This document shows positions 23,003 through 34,341 of a DNA stretch of 64,000 nucleotides, in pieces. The stretch covers positions 62,001 through 126,000 of the forward strand of contig NC_003284.9 of NCBI RefSeq assembly GCF_000002985.6, in the 5' to 3' direction. The notes under the pieces are model-generated. The model made no database searches. It was not told the DNA's origin and was given only the letters and a program-made list of their open reading frames with translations. The first letter of the stretch is position 1. The number at the start of each line of letters is the position of its first letter. A program made the translations under genes and the position numbers. This DNA is from Caenorhabditis elegans (taxonomy: Eukaryota > Nematoda > Chromadorea > Rhabditida > Rhabditidae).

Positions 23003-23780
23003 CTGCAACTTTTTTCGAACGAGGGACGAGGCAAAAAGGTTTCTAGGCCATGACCGAGTCCCCGACAAATTTCAGCGGCCATTTATCATGCTTTGTTTTC
23101 TGCGTGTTTTCTTTCATTTTTCACCGATTTTATCCGTTTTTTCTTATTAAAACTGATAAATAAATACTTTTTGCAGATGCTAAAACACTTTCCAAGTGAA
23201 AAAATTGTGAATTCAGTCGGCAAGTAGCGGTAAAAGTGGTCAATGTAATATGATGGATTACGGGAATAAAAAACCCAAACTTTTTCCCAAACATGACACA
23301 TATGCTGTTTAGATGCTAAAAGTACCTGATTTTCATAACGAGACAGCTGAAAAAGTTTTGAGATTTTCAAAATTCAACTTTTTTTATGAAAAAGTCGAGA
23401 TTTTGGCACAAAATGTTGAATTATGAAAATCTCAAAACTTTTTCAGCGGTCTCGTTATGAAAATCAGGTACTTTTAGCATCTAAACATCATATGTATCAT
23501 GTTTGGGAAAAAGTTTGGGTTTTTTATTCCCGTAATCCATCATATTACATTGACCACTTTTACCGCTACTTGCCGACTGAATTCACAATTTTTTCATCTG
23601 GAAATTATTTTAGCATTAACAAAAATATTTATTTATCAGTTTTAATAAGAAAACACGGGAAAAATCGGTGAAAAACACAAGAAAACAAAGCAAGTACAAA
23701 ATGTCGTAAAATGCGGTGTATTGTGTGCAAACACCGATTATTCGCATTTTTTCTCGGTCCTCGTTCGAAAAAAGTTGCAG
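23003..23780. mobile_element. foldback element inside exon 11 of the POMGNT1-like gene
   Basis: Outer inverted ends ctgcaacttttttcgaacga (23003) and its complement ending at 23780. Inner arms (about 23090-23395 and 23420-23695) are near-perfect inverted copies sharing tgctttgttttc, ctactgaattcacaatttttt-type and tacttttagcatctaaac. Removing it rejoins the frame across VPAMSRIET and REIQVDELEKKN, so it landed in coding sequence. Confidence 0.82.
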
Positions 23781-24882
23781 TGTTTCGATACGTGACATTG
23801 CCGGCACTAGAGAAATCGATTCACGGAGATCCCAATTGCCACGTTCCGTACAGCAAACTGCAAAAAAGTATTGATTTTTGAAAAATTATCGATTTTCCTT
23901 AAAAATTATCGATTAAAAAATGCATTTTTCAAGAATTTTAATTACTTTTTCGGAACTTTCTGTTGATTTTTTCAAAAAAATTTCAAAATTTTAAAAAATT
24001 TTTTATCGATATTTCAATAACTATCATTTTATCAAAAATTTATCAATTAAAAAAATCAATTAAAAAAAATGCCTCGTTTCCAAAATTTTTAATCGATTTT
24101 CCCAAAAATTTGTTACCTTTTTTGGAACTTTTTATCGATTTTTAAACAGTTTTTTATTGATTTTTCAAAATATTATCGATTTTTTAAAATACTTTTTTTT
24201 ATGAATAAAATTGAACATTTTATCAATTTTTTTGTGGATTTTTATTGATTTTCAGAGAAATTTTTCATGATTTTTCGGAAAATTTTATCGATTTTTTCAA
24301 ACATTTTCGGAAAAAAAACGAACATTCTCTCAACCGAATATGTTTTTCGTACAAATCTCTCTTCATTAAATACGATCCAATCGGAAGATGATTTTTGATG
24401 CGATACACAGTTTGACCATCGCCAGAAGTGTCGGTGAAGCCTGAAAACTATCGCGTTTCACAGATTTTTCTAGTTAAATTCGAATTCTCCGTGAAATTTC
24501 ACCCCTTTGGCCATTTTTCTGGGTCTCTAGCTCAATTTTTGAAATTTTGTCGGGTTACTGTAGCACCGATAGTACGCAAACACCGACTAAACACCGACTA
24601 CAGTAACCCAAAACACCAAATTCTACGCAAATTTGAGCTATAGCTCTGAAAATTCGGCTTCTGGGGTGGAAAAACACCGGGAATTCGAATTTTTAATCGA
24701 AAAAAATTTTGGAGCACAATTTCCCCGTACCATTTGAGTTAAAAGCCAGCGCCAAGTCCACAGTGGAATCCGCCTTGTACGGCTCATAAATTGATGAGAA
24801 ATAGTGAAGCCAATCGGTTGATAGTGTCACGTCTTCTTCAATAACCAGCACCGAAGAGGCATCCGGAAAAATGGAAAAAGCA

Positions 24883-25173
24883 AAGGGCCTGAGTGGTCAA
24901 GTGGGTAAGAGGCGCGGCTCTCACCCACACGGTGTGGGTTCGATCCCCGCACCAGGTCACTCTTGTCTTCCCTTTCACCGGGGCGTTGGTGGGCTGATCA
25001 CTAAATATGCATGATACGCAGAAATGGGTGCACATAAGATCGGGTGCATAGATCAGTTTAAGTGTCCGGAATGATGGGGGGCGCATTGGTAGCCCGGACC
25101 AACCGACTTGTCGGACTAACTCCCCATCTAAAAACCACCAACGGCCTGCGCCCGTTGCACAATTATTATTATT
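24883..25173 (+). mobile_element. tRNA-derived SINE inserted in exon 9
   Basis: A 291-bp element with an A-box-like tggtcaagtgggtaagag (about 24894), a B-box ggttcgatccc (24946), a non-tRNA body, and a 3' tail of att repeats. It is bounded by a perfect 12-bp direct repeat, atggaaaaagca, at 24871-24882 and 25174-25185. The flanking exon reads on across the empty site as LLSLSNAFS-IFPDASSVLVIEEDV. The tRNA part does not fold into a full cloverleaf, so it is a SINE head and not a tRNA gene. Confidence 0.88.
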
Positions 25174-25740
25174 ATGGAAAAAGCATTGGACAGGGACAAC
25201 AGAAGATGGGCTGAAAAATTAGAAAATTTTGGATTTTTTTTTGGAAAAGAAAAAAAGTCCCGAAATTCACAAAAAGCATAAATTATCAAATCTAATAGTT
25301 TTTAGAAAATTCAAAAATATTGATTTTCAGCCAAGATATAACAGTTTTAGAGTTGGTGGCCTAGAAAACCAAACTTTTGGGATTCTAGGCCATCAACGTT
25401 AAGGTGGCCTAACTCGAAGAATATTTCCTCAGCAGTCTAGCAAAGCTTTTGAAATTTAAAAATATTGATTCTCAGCCAAGTTATGACAGTTTGAAGTTGG
25501 TGGCCTAGAAATATATTTTTCTAGGCCACCGAAATTAATGTGGTCAAATTTGAAGCGCAGTTTTTGGGCAATTTGTATAATACTGTTTTTCTTCGAAAAA
25601 TATGAATTTTTAGCCAAGTTATTACTGTTTAAAGTTAGTAGCCTAACTTCCCACTGGAGGTTTCTAGGCCATCAACTGAGAAGTGTTTTAACTTGGCTTA
25701 AAATCGATATTTTTAAATTTCAAATACTTCACTAGATTGC

Positions 25741-26314
25741 TGAGGAAGTCCTCTTCAAGTTAGGCCATATTGATTTCTGGTGACCTAGAAATCCAAATTT
25801 GAGATTTTTTTAGGCCACCAAAATTAATATTGTCAATTTTAAAGCGCATTTCTTGGGCAATTTGTAATACTAATTTTCTTCGGAAAATATGCATTTTCAG
25901 CCAAGTTATGACTGTTTAAAGCTGGTGGCCTAACTTTCCACTGGAGGTTTCTAGGCGATTAACTTAAAACTACTATAACTTGGCTTAAAATCGATATTTT
26001 TAAATTTCAAATACTTCACTAGATTGCTGAGGAAGTCCTCTTCAAGTTAGGCCATATTGATTTCTGGTGACCTAGAAATCCAAATTTGAGATTTTTTTAG
26101 GCCACCAAAATTAATATTGTCAATTTTAAAGCGCATTTCTTGGGCAATTTGTAATACTAATTTTCTTCGGAAAATATGCATTTTCAGCCAAGTTATGACT
26201 GTTTAAAGCTGGTGGCCTAACTTTCCACTGGAGGTTTCTAGGCGATTAACTTAAAACTACTATAACTTGGCTTAAAATCGATATTTTTAAATTTCAAATA
26301 CTTCACTAGATTGC
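25741..26314. repeat. 287-bp tandem duplication inside the hairpin array
   Basis: Bases 25741-26027 recur at 26028-26314 with no difference seen by eye. A diverged third copy precedes them (about 25450-25740). The shared junction agattgctgaggaagtcctc occurs at 25734, 26021 and 26308, a constant 287-bp step. Confidence 0.9.
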
Positions 26315-26535
26315 TGAGGAAGTCCTCTTCAAGTTAGGCCATATTGATTTCTGGTGGCCTAGAAACCCGTAAGTTTGGTTTTCTAGGCCACCAATTGAAA
26401 ACCGGGGTAACTTGGTTAAAAATCAATATTTTTCAAATCTAAAAATGAAGTTTTTGATTTGCCCAGGTTTTTCTAATATTTTTCCCAGAAAGATTGGTGG
26501 CCTAGAAACACAAATTTTTGGTTTCCTAGGCCACC

Positions 26536-26552
26536 GGGGGGGGGGGGGGGGG
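26536..26552 (+). repeat. G17 homopolymer
   Basis: Seventeen consecutive G within a hairpin repeat in an intron. In C. elegans such tracts are G-quadruplex-prone and are stabilised by the DOG-1 (FANCJ-like) helicase. Confidence 0.95.
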
Positions 26553-29500
26553 TGTAAAATGGTGGTTTTCGATCAATTTTCGATCGGATTTTCTGCGATT
26601 TCTTCAGTTTTCCAACTAGTTTTTCTACCATTATAACTGCCATTCGACTGAATCGCCACACTTTTCACATGAAAAAGCGCGGCCAAATCCGCATTTTCCG
26701 AGTATTCCTTATCATAAGTGACTAGAACCATTTGGGTATTCAGACCCTCCTGATTAAGCAATGATTCCAGTGTAATTCTCAAAGAATCCGGTGCCAAACC
26801 CGACGCGACAAGGATCGGTACGTTGAAAATCGCGTCCGACGAGCGTTGTTCGTCGCTGAGGTGACGTGGCATTATTGGAGAGTCAAGGTTGGCGGCTGAA
26901 AGAAAAAAAATCAATAATTACTAATGTACATATGATGAAAAGTAGGAAATTTTGGAAAAATTTTAACAAAAAAAATTGATTCAAAAAAAAAATTTTTTTT
27001 TTTTGAAAGTTTTTTTTTCCAAAAAATCTACGCTTACCACCACAAAACTCTTCATGTCGGTCATATTTTGGGCAGGAATGTCGTTTCGGCAAATTTCTGA
27101 CGTCATTTGAAGCTGATGACGTCATCGATGATGATGTGTCCCGGCGGCCCGCCCATTTGTGCACTGAAAATAGTTTTTTTTTTTCAAAAATTTTGTGAAT
27201 ATTCGCTTGGTTTGGCAGCGAAGAAGTTCTCAAATTAAACGGGTTTTAAATTTTTGAAAAATATCGATTTTAAGCCAAGTTATGGTAGCTTCAAGTTGGT
27301 GGCCGAGAAACCCAAAATTTCAAATTTCTAGGCCACAGCTTTTCGGCTTACAGTGAAACTTTCAGACTTTGAAAATATGAATTTTAAGCCAAGATATAAC
27401 AGTTTTTAGTTGGTGGCCTAGGATTTTCTAGGCCACCGATTTAAAATCGTGATAACTCGGCCGAAAATCGATCTTTTCAAAATTTAAAAATTGGGTTTTT
27501 CAACTGCGCTAATGCGTTACAACGTCTATAAGTCATATTGAATCTACTTAAGATGGCCTAGAAATTGAAAAAAATCCTAGGCCACCAATTGTGAAAATTT
27601 TGTTTTCGTGTAAAAAATTGTAAATAGCCCCATCAAATTATATATTTTAAACAACAAAAAAAATACAGAAATATAAATTTTTAGCAAAATTATGATAATT
27701 TGAAATTGGTGGCCGAACTTTTTCTAGGCCACAAACTTAAAAGCGTCATAATTTGGTTTAAAATTGATATTTTCCGGAGATCAAATGCTTGTTGAACTGT
27801 GGCAAGTTTTCTCTACAATTTTGTCTATATTAATTTTTCGTGGCCTAGGAATACCTAAATTTGGATTTCTAGGCCACCAACTTAAAAGCGCCGTAACTTG
27901 GCTTGAAATTACTATTTTTCAAAACTGAAAACTGTATTCGATAGCTCATTAAATTCTGCATAAGCTTGATGGCCTAGGAACTCAAATTTTGGATTTCTAG
28001 GCCATGTAGCTGTTTCACAGCCAATTTTGGCCCGTTTTTCCCCAAACTTTTAGCATGTACTAACAAGATTTCGGCAAACAAAATGAGGTATGAATCGGAT
28101 TTGCCCAGTTATTTCCCTGTGGAATATTCAGGTGCTCAAACGGTGTGTAGGCGCCGATGCCCTTCTGTCAAACGAAATACCAAGAAGCTCGGAATTTGAG
28201 CCGATCGATCATACTGGAGCCCATCTCGTAAAAGATGCGCCGAGCCATATCTGACAGCTGATTAGAGGCCTCGTCGAAGCTCACAACGGCTACAATGTAG
28301 CCAGTCGGCACCGCGTCAAGCCATTCTTCCAAGCCGTGGGATTCTGGAAAATTTAAAAGTTTTGCTAAGATTTTTGTTGGGTTTCACCAAAGGGCACAAT
28401 TAGAAAAATCAATTAGTTTTTGAAAAATTCGAAAATATTGATTTTCAGTCAAATTACGACGCTTTCAAGTTGGTGGCCTAACTTTTCACTTGGTGGCCTA
28501 GAAGTCCAGAGCTAGGCCAGTAAATCTAGGTGGTCTAATAATTTATTAATGGGATCGAAAATAATGATTTTCCGCCAAATTAGAGCAATTTGAAGTTGGT
28601 GGCCTAGAAAAATCTAGAAAAAAAACTAGGCCACCAACTTGAAATCGCTGTAACTTGGTGGAAAAACCAATATTTTTGAATTTTAAGCGTATTGCTAGAT
28701 TTGCAATATAACACTCTACAAGTTAGGCCATATTAATTTCTGGTGGCCTAGAAACCCGTAAATTTGATTTTCTAGGCCACCAACTTGAAATCGCTGTAAC
28801 TCGGCTTAAAATTCGTATTTTTTAAATCTGAAAACTGTATTAAATAGCTTATACGGTCCTCTTTCAAAAAATTTGGTGGTAGATCTCCAAAACTAGGCCA
28901 CCAACTTCAAATCGATGTAACTTTGCCGAAAATCAATATTTTTGAGATAAGAAAAAATAATCGATAATTCCTACAGTAGTAGCCTACCATCCTCACAAGT
29001 GTCAAAATGTGCAACTGCAGTAACTTTCCCAGTTTTAGGCTCCAACATCGCCAGGTTAAGCCCACGGCCGGCAGAGTTGAGGTCTCTGAAATTTATCGAT
29101 TTCTCCATAATTTCCGGCGGCCTATGAGCACGTACTTATCAAAAAGCATCCGCCCGCCAATGCACATTTTCGGATGATCATCTTTGTGCTCGCCGGAGAA
29201 AAAGTGGACGGGAATTGTGTCGGCCTCGTTACACGGGCGGTCCATTCCGCAATTCTTCCATTTTCCGCCATACTCGACGTCCTTGTTTTGTTGGAGCAAG
29301 TCCGCCTCAAATGCTCCAAGCTCCGCGAGCTTTGATTCGTCGGCTCTGTAACTTTTTTTTTCACGAAAATTAAATTTTTGAGTATTAAAAATTTTAAAAA
29401 TATACATTTCTCCAATCTTCACGAAAGACGCTCAAAAACTCTTCGAAATTCATTTTGAAAATCGAAAAAATATCAATTTTCCACCAAGTTATGACGATTT

Positions 29501-32500
29501 CAAGTTGGTGGCCTAGGAATCCAAATTTTCGGGGTTTCTAGGCCACCAAAAATCAATATAGTCAAAATTGTAGAGAAAAGAATGTGCTATCACGGCTAGT
29601 ACTTGATACCCTTGAAAAATATTTATTTTGAGCAAATTATGACGGTTTCACATTGGTGGCCTAGAAACAGCTAGGCCACCAACTGAAAACCACTGTGACG
29701 TGATTAAAATTTTTTTTGAAGCAAATTTTATTTTGTGGATTGTTCAAAACATATATTTTTATCAAGAAATGCTGAAAATCCTCCGTTTTCCAATTGGTGG
29801 CCTAACTTTTTCTAGGCCACAAAATTCAAATCACCATAACTCCGCTCAAAATCCATATTTTCCAAAGATCAAAGCTCTCCTGGATAGCACATTGGCTTCT
29901 CTACAAATTAGACTATATTAATTTTTGGTATCCTAGAAACCTCGAAATTTGGATTCCTAGGCCACCAACTTCATATCGTTGTAACTTGGCTGAAAATCAA
30001 TATTTTTGAAATCTAAAAACTGTATTTGATAGCTTGTGCGGTCCTCTTTCAAATATGGTGGCCTAGAAGTACAAAACTAGGCCACCAACTTAAAGTCGAT
30101 CTCTTTCATCCAATTTTGATCTGATTTCCACCAAATGTTCACCTATGCACCGGCGGCCCATCGATTTTCAGTTCAACTTCTCTACGATTCCACGTTGTCC
30201 GATAATTGCGTAGGCGTTTCCCACCCTCTAATAATCGATTTTTTGAGCTCCGAAAGCGGCGAACAATTGGCGGGATTGTCGGGAGACGTGCTCTGCCACG
30301 TCACCAAATGAGGCGGCAACGAGCAGCGAGGCTTGGGGCACTTTTCTGGAAAATTTGAAGTTTTTCGAAAAAATTAGAGAGAGAGAGAGATAGAACACAC
30401 TCTCAGCAATTCAGAGATTTTTTAAAATTTCAAAAAAAATTGATTTTGAGCCAAGTTATGGCGGTTTTAAGTTGGTGGCCTAGGAATTCAAAAATTTGGA
30501 ATTCTAGGCCACCAGTTAGATATTAATGTAAAAACGTTTATTAGCTATCCAAAAGCTTAAAGAAACTCAAAAAATTAATCTTAAGCCAAGTTACCGCCCT
30601 TATGAGTTGGTGGCCTAGAAACTCTAAAATTTGGAACTCTAGGCCATCAACTTAAACTACGTAGAGATGGTTATTAACTATTCACACATGTTTTTAAACT
30701 TCCAAAAAGTTGCTTTTCAGCCGAGTTATGACAGTTTTGAGTTGGTGGCCTAGAAAAAAAAAACTAGGCCAACAAATAGAAACAAAAAATACAGTTTGTA
30801 AAAATCGATATTTCGACACTTAAAAAATGGGCGAAATTTAACAAAAATGACCTAGGAAATCCCCATGAATTAAGTTTTCAAAACAGCGATTTTAAGTTGG
30901 TGGCCTAGAAAAAGCTAGGCCAGCAACTCAAAAACTGTCATAACTCAGAGAAAAATCTATGTTCTTTAAAATATATCACATTTATATTATTGTGGAAAAA
31001 AAACAGAAACTGGCCTTTAAAATAAGCTTTCAAACAAGTCAGACCCGATGGTGGCCTAGAAATCCCCAGTAATTTGGATTTCTAGGCCATCAACTGTAGA
31101 AAACTTGCAAATCATGTAAAAAAGTATTTTAGCTATGCATAAACGTTTTTAAATTTTTAAAGTTGTTGATTTTCACCCGAGATATAACAATTTGGAGTAG
31201 GTGGTGGCCTAGAATCCTCCAGTGGAAAACTAGGCCACCAACTTCAAATCGTCATAGCTAGGCTCTCAATTTATATTAATGAATTTTAAAACTTCCGTCT
31301 GACTCAACTTGATATTTCCTATCAGTTTTGATATTGGTGGCCTAGAAACCGGCCGGAAAATTTGAATTTCTAGGCCACCACCCTTCAAATCGTCATAACT
31401 TGGCTTAAAATCGATATTTTTCAAATCTAAAAAATCAGGCCACTGGGCCTTAAGCCCCCCTCTAACTCACAAAAGCCACGTCATCAACTTCTCATCGGAC
31501 GCCGTGACGTCAAACGTGGCTTTTTCGACGATATCACCAGTTGTTCCGTTCAAAATGGCCGCATTTATTCCGCGGCCAATGTTATCCGTGTCGAATAGCT
31601 TAATATCGTTGAGACACGCAAATGGAGGCTGACTATCCGTTTCGCTGCGTACTCGGAAGAGCATTTGCGGTAGGGTGCACTGATTATCGTAGTAGCATTT
31701 GGATTCTGAAGGTTTTTTGCGGGTGAGTTTTAGGGTGTAAAAGGTGAAAATTTGAATTTTTGTGAAACATTACTACTAAAACTTAGTTGGGACTTTTTTG
31801 TAGAAACAAATTTTTTTTTCGAAAAAAATTTTTTTTTCAAAATTCGTTTAAAGTTTCAAAAAAAGTTTTCCTTCGAAATATCCAATTTTCACAAAAAAAA
31901 ATTCGAATTTCCCACTCAATTCCATCTCACGCCGCTTTTTTCTGGGCTTTCTAGGTGTAATTTGAAATTTTCAGGGTTACTGTAGCCCCAAAAGTACGCA
32001 AACACCGAATTCTACGCGATTTTGAGATGGAGCTCTGAAAATGTAGGGTTTCGAGTAAAAATCAGCGATGAATTCGAATTTGACAATGAAAATTTCGAAA
32101 AACACAGTTGAGAGCCGGAAATTTGACGAAAAATGAATTTTTCCTGTCAAAATCTGTCAAATTTTTAAATTTCAAACAACAATTCTGAAAATTTCATTAC
32201 AAAATTTGAATTCCCTGTCATTTTCTGTTACAGAATCTAAAATTTAAGAGCTCTAGCTCAAAATTGCGTAAAATCCGGTGTTTTGGGTTACGGTAGTCGG
32301 TGTTTGCGTATTTTTGGGGCTACAGTAACCTGAAAATGTAAGAATTGAGCTAGAAGGCCAGGAAAAAGTTGACTAGAAGTAAAATTCGACGGGGACATCG
32401 AATTTGCTAGTGAAATTGTTCTAAAAATTACAGAACACTGGGGAAATTTCAATTTTCAAAAATTTTTTACATTTTCTTTAGCTCAAGTTTATTTTTTGGG

Positions 32501-32910
32501 GATTTTTATATTTAAATTCGAATATCTCGCCTATTATCACCCCGAATATTGAAATTCCAAAGCTCTAGCTCAAAATTGGGTGAAATTTGGTGTTTGCGTA
32601 CTTTTGGTGCTACAGTAACCCCAAAGTAATGAAAATTGATTTAGAAACTCTAAAAACCCATTTTTAGGGGTAAAATTACGCGGGGAATTCAAATTTAACA
32701 ATGAAATTGCTTGAAATTTTCATTTTTACAGTGTATTTTTTTGCATTACCACTTGAGGCTCCACCCTCTTCTTGGACCTGATCCGCCAAACTCTTCGGTG
32801 CCCCGATACCTCCAATAATTGATTTTTCGCCACCAATATTTGGAATTTCGGGATTCTTATCACCATCCAATGTGGCAAATTTGAATATTAAAAATGTGGT
32901 GAGTAGTACT

Positions 32911-32960
32911 AGGCTTCTCCTATTATTACCACTACGTAGTGGTAATAATAGGAGAAGCCT
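32911..32960. repeat. perfect 50-bp palindrome in the signal-anchor coding sequence
   Basis: Two 25-base arms meet at tac|gta with no mismatch and no spacer. The palindrome lies in exon 1 and encodes the Leu-rich run and the RSGNNRRS that splits it. Confidence 0.95.
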
Positions 32961-32978
32961 CCTATTCACCTTTATCAT

Positions 32979-34341
32979 CTGGAAAATGGGGATTTTTTTG
33001 GTTTTTTTTTGGGTTTCGGGCTGAAATTGAAAAATTTGGCGATTTTTCACAACAAAAAAGTGGAAAAGTGATTTTTTCTGTTAAAAAATGTTTTCGAAAA
33101 ATTATTTATTTCTGAAATTTTTTTCAGAATTTTTACACAAAAATGGTGATATTTTTAGGTTTTTTTTTAATATAGAAAATAACAAAAAAATTCCAAAAAA
33201 TAAAATAAAACGGCTGAAATTCGGGATTTCAAAAAAAAAAATTTTTTTGCCAAAAATTTTTTACATTCTTTTTTCTCAGGTAAGACACCATTTTGCTTAA
33301 AAAATCAATAAAAATAGGCTGAGCATTTTTTTTTAATATCAATTTCTAGAAAAAATTTTTTTTTTTGTTTTTGAAATTTTTTTTGTTTTTTAAAAACCTG
33401 AAAAGTATTTATTCAAATTTTGAAAAGAAAAATCAATTAAAAAAAACTGGAAATTGATTTTTTTAAAGATTAAATTCTAAAAAAAACTTTTCAAAAATTT
33501 TCTGATTTTTCAAAAAAAAAATTTTTTCTCGAAATTAAATTTTTTTTAAAACTGATAAAAATCGATATTAAACGGTTAAAAACCGAAAAATGAACTTTTT
33601 TGAACCAAAAAACTTTTTTTTCGGACATTTTATTCGAAAAAATTCAAAAAAAAAAAAGAAAACAGAAGAAAAAATATTAAAGGCACATGAGATTCCAGAG
33701 ATAAAACTTTAGGTTAAAATACGGTGAAAGATTCGAAAAAAAAATCGGTTTTGAAAGTGGAATTCAGGGAATTTAGATATGTGGGAACGACGACAAAATC
33801 AGGCGGTAAATTTTTGAAAAATTTGCTATAAAAATTCAGATTTTTTCCGGAAAAATTAGAGATTCTTGACACTTTTTAGAAAAAAAAAATCGAAAAATTT
33901 TGAGTTTTTCAGGAAATTTTTGAAAAATCCGCGAATTTTCAAAAAACTCGAAAAATTCTCAAACTTTTCAGGAAAAAATCGGAAGTTTTCGTGTTTTCAA
34001 AAAAAAAATTCCGAATTTTCCAGAAAAAATTAGAAATTTATGTGAATTTTTTGGAAAATTTTTCCGAAAAAAAAATCGGGTAAAATAGCAAATTTTTTAG
34101 GGGGGGAAAAAGGAAAATTAGGCTAGTTTTCTGAAAAAAAAATTGAGATTTTATGAAAAATTTCAGGAAAATTAATGTATTAAATGGCAAGGCAGGGGGT
34201 ATGGGGAGAGATACTTTTTTTTTGAAGATTAAAGTGAATTTCAGGAGATAAAATGGGATAACACGTGGGTTAAATATGGGTAAAATTATGGATAAAAATG
34301 CAGGAAAATGCAGTTTTTTCAGCCAATTTTCAGCTTAAAAA
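32979..34341. other. AT-rich intergenic spacer
   Basis: Long A and T runs between the start of the POMGNT1-like gene and the stop of the NHL-like gene. No exon, RNA gene or mobile element is recognised. Confidence 0.6.

Larger units (their letters stand above)
25340..31420. repeat. dispersed hairpin repeat (ggtggcctagaaa...ttctaggccac) filling the introns
   Basis: Dozens of short inverted pairs, ggtggcctagaaa and ttctaggccacca, each separated by 5-30 bases and linked by about 80-120 bases of aacttggcttaaaatcgata-type sequence, occupy the introns between exons 2 and 9 of the POMGNT1-like gene and stop at exon borders. Similar sequence was not noticed elsewhere in the window. Confidence 0.88.
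22100..32978 (-). pseudogene. POMGNT1-like glycosyltransferase with two ILEI/FAM3 stem domains, disrupted
   Basis: A Golgi type II enzyme of the GnT-I/POMGnT1 fold by homology. Inferred exons (minus): 32978-32750, 31705-31471, 30345-30143, 29345-29136, 29085-28988, 28343 to about 28100, 27163-27038, 26895-26629, 25210-24731, 24440-24335, 23857-22938, 22733-22652, 22399-22218, 22160-22100. A TTTTCCAG sits directly before the ATG, consistent with SL trans-splicing. Domains in order: signal anchor (LVLLTTFLIFKFA); ILEI domain 1 (DNIGRGINAAILNGTTGDIV); ILEI domain 2 (SAGRGLNLAMLEPKTGKV, then ASWYFV); Cys motif RHSCPKYDRHEEFCGG; catalytic domain with FNVPILVASGLAPDSLRITL and the metal-site VLVIEEDV. 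Damage: TAG 30228-30230; an apparent one-base frameshift near 30185; TGA 28168-28170 where the family has Gly after SWYFV; a SINE in exon 9; an apparent +1 shift near 23838; a foldback element in exon 11. The exon 6-7 junction could not be resolved. Homology is strong; the exact substrate is unknown. Confidence 0.85.

Noticed and set aside
24890..24965. A functional tRNA gene
   Set aside because: A and B boxes are present but the anticodon arm does not fold, and the segment heads a SINE with target duplication.
32676..33050. A longer N-terminus for the POMGNT1-like protein starting at 33050
   Set aside because: A TTTTCCAG acceptor lies directly before the ATG at 32978, and the upstream codons are intergenic AT-rich sequence.
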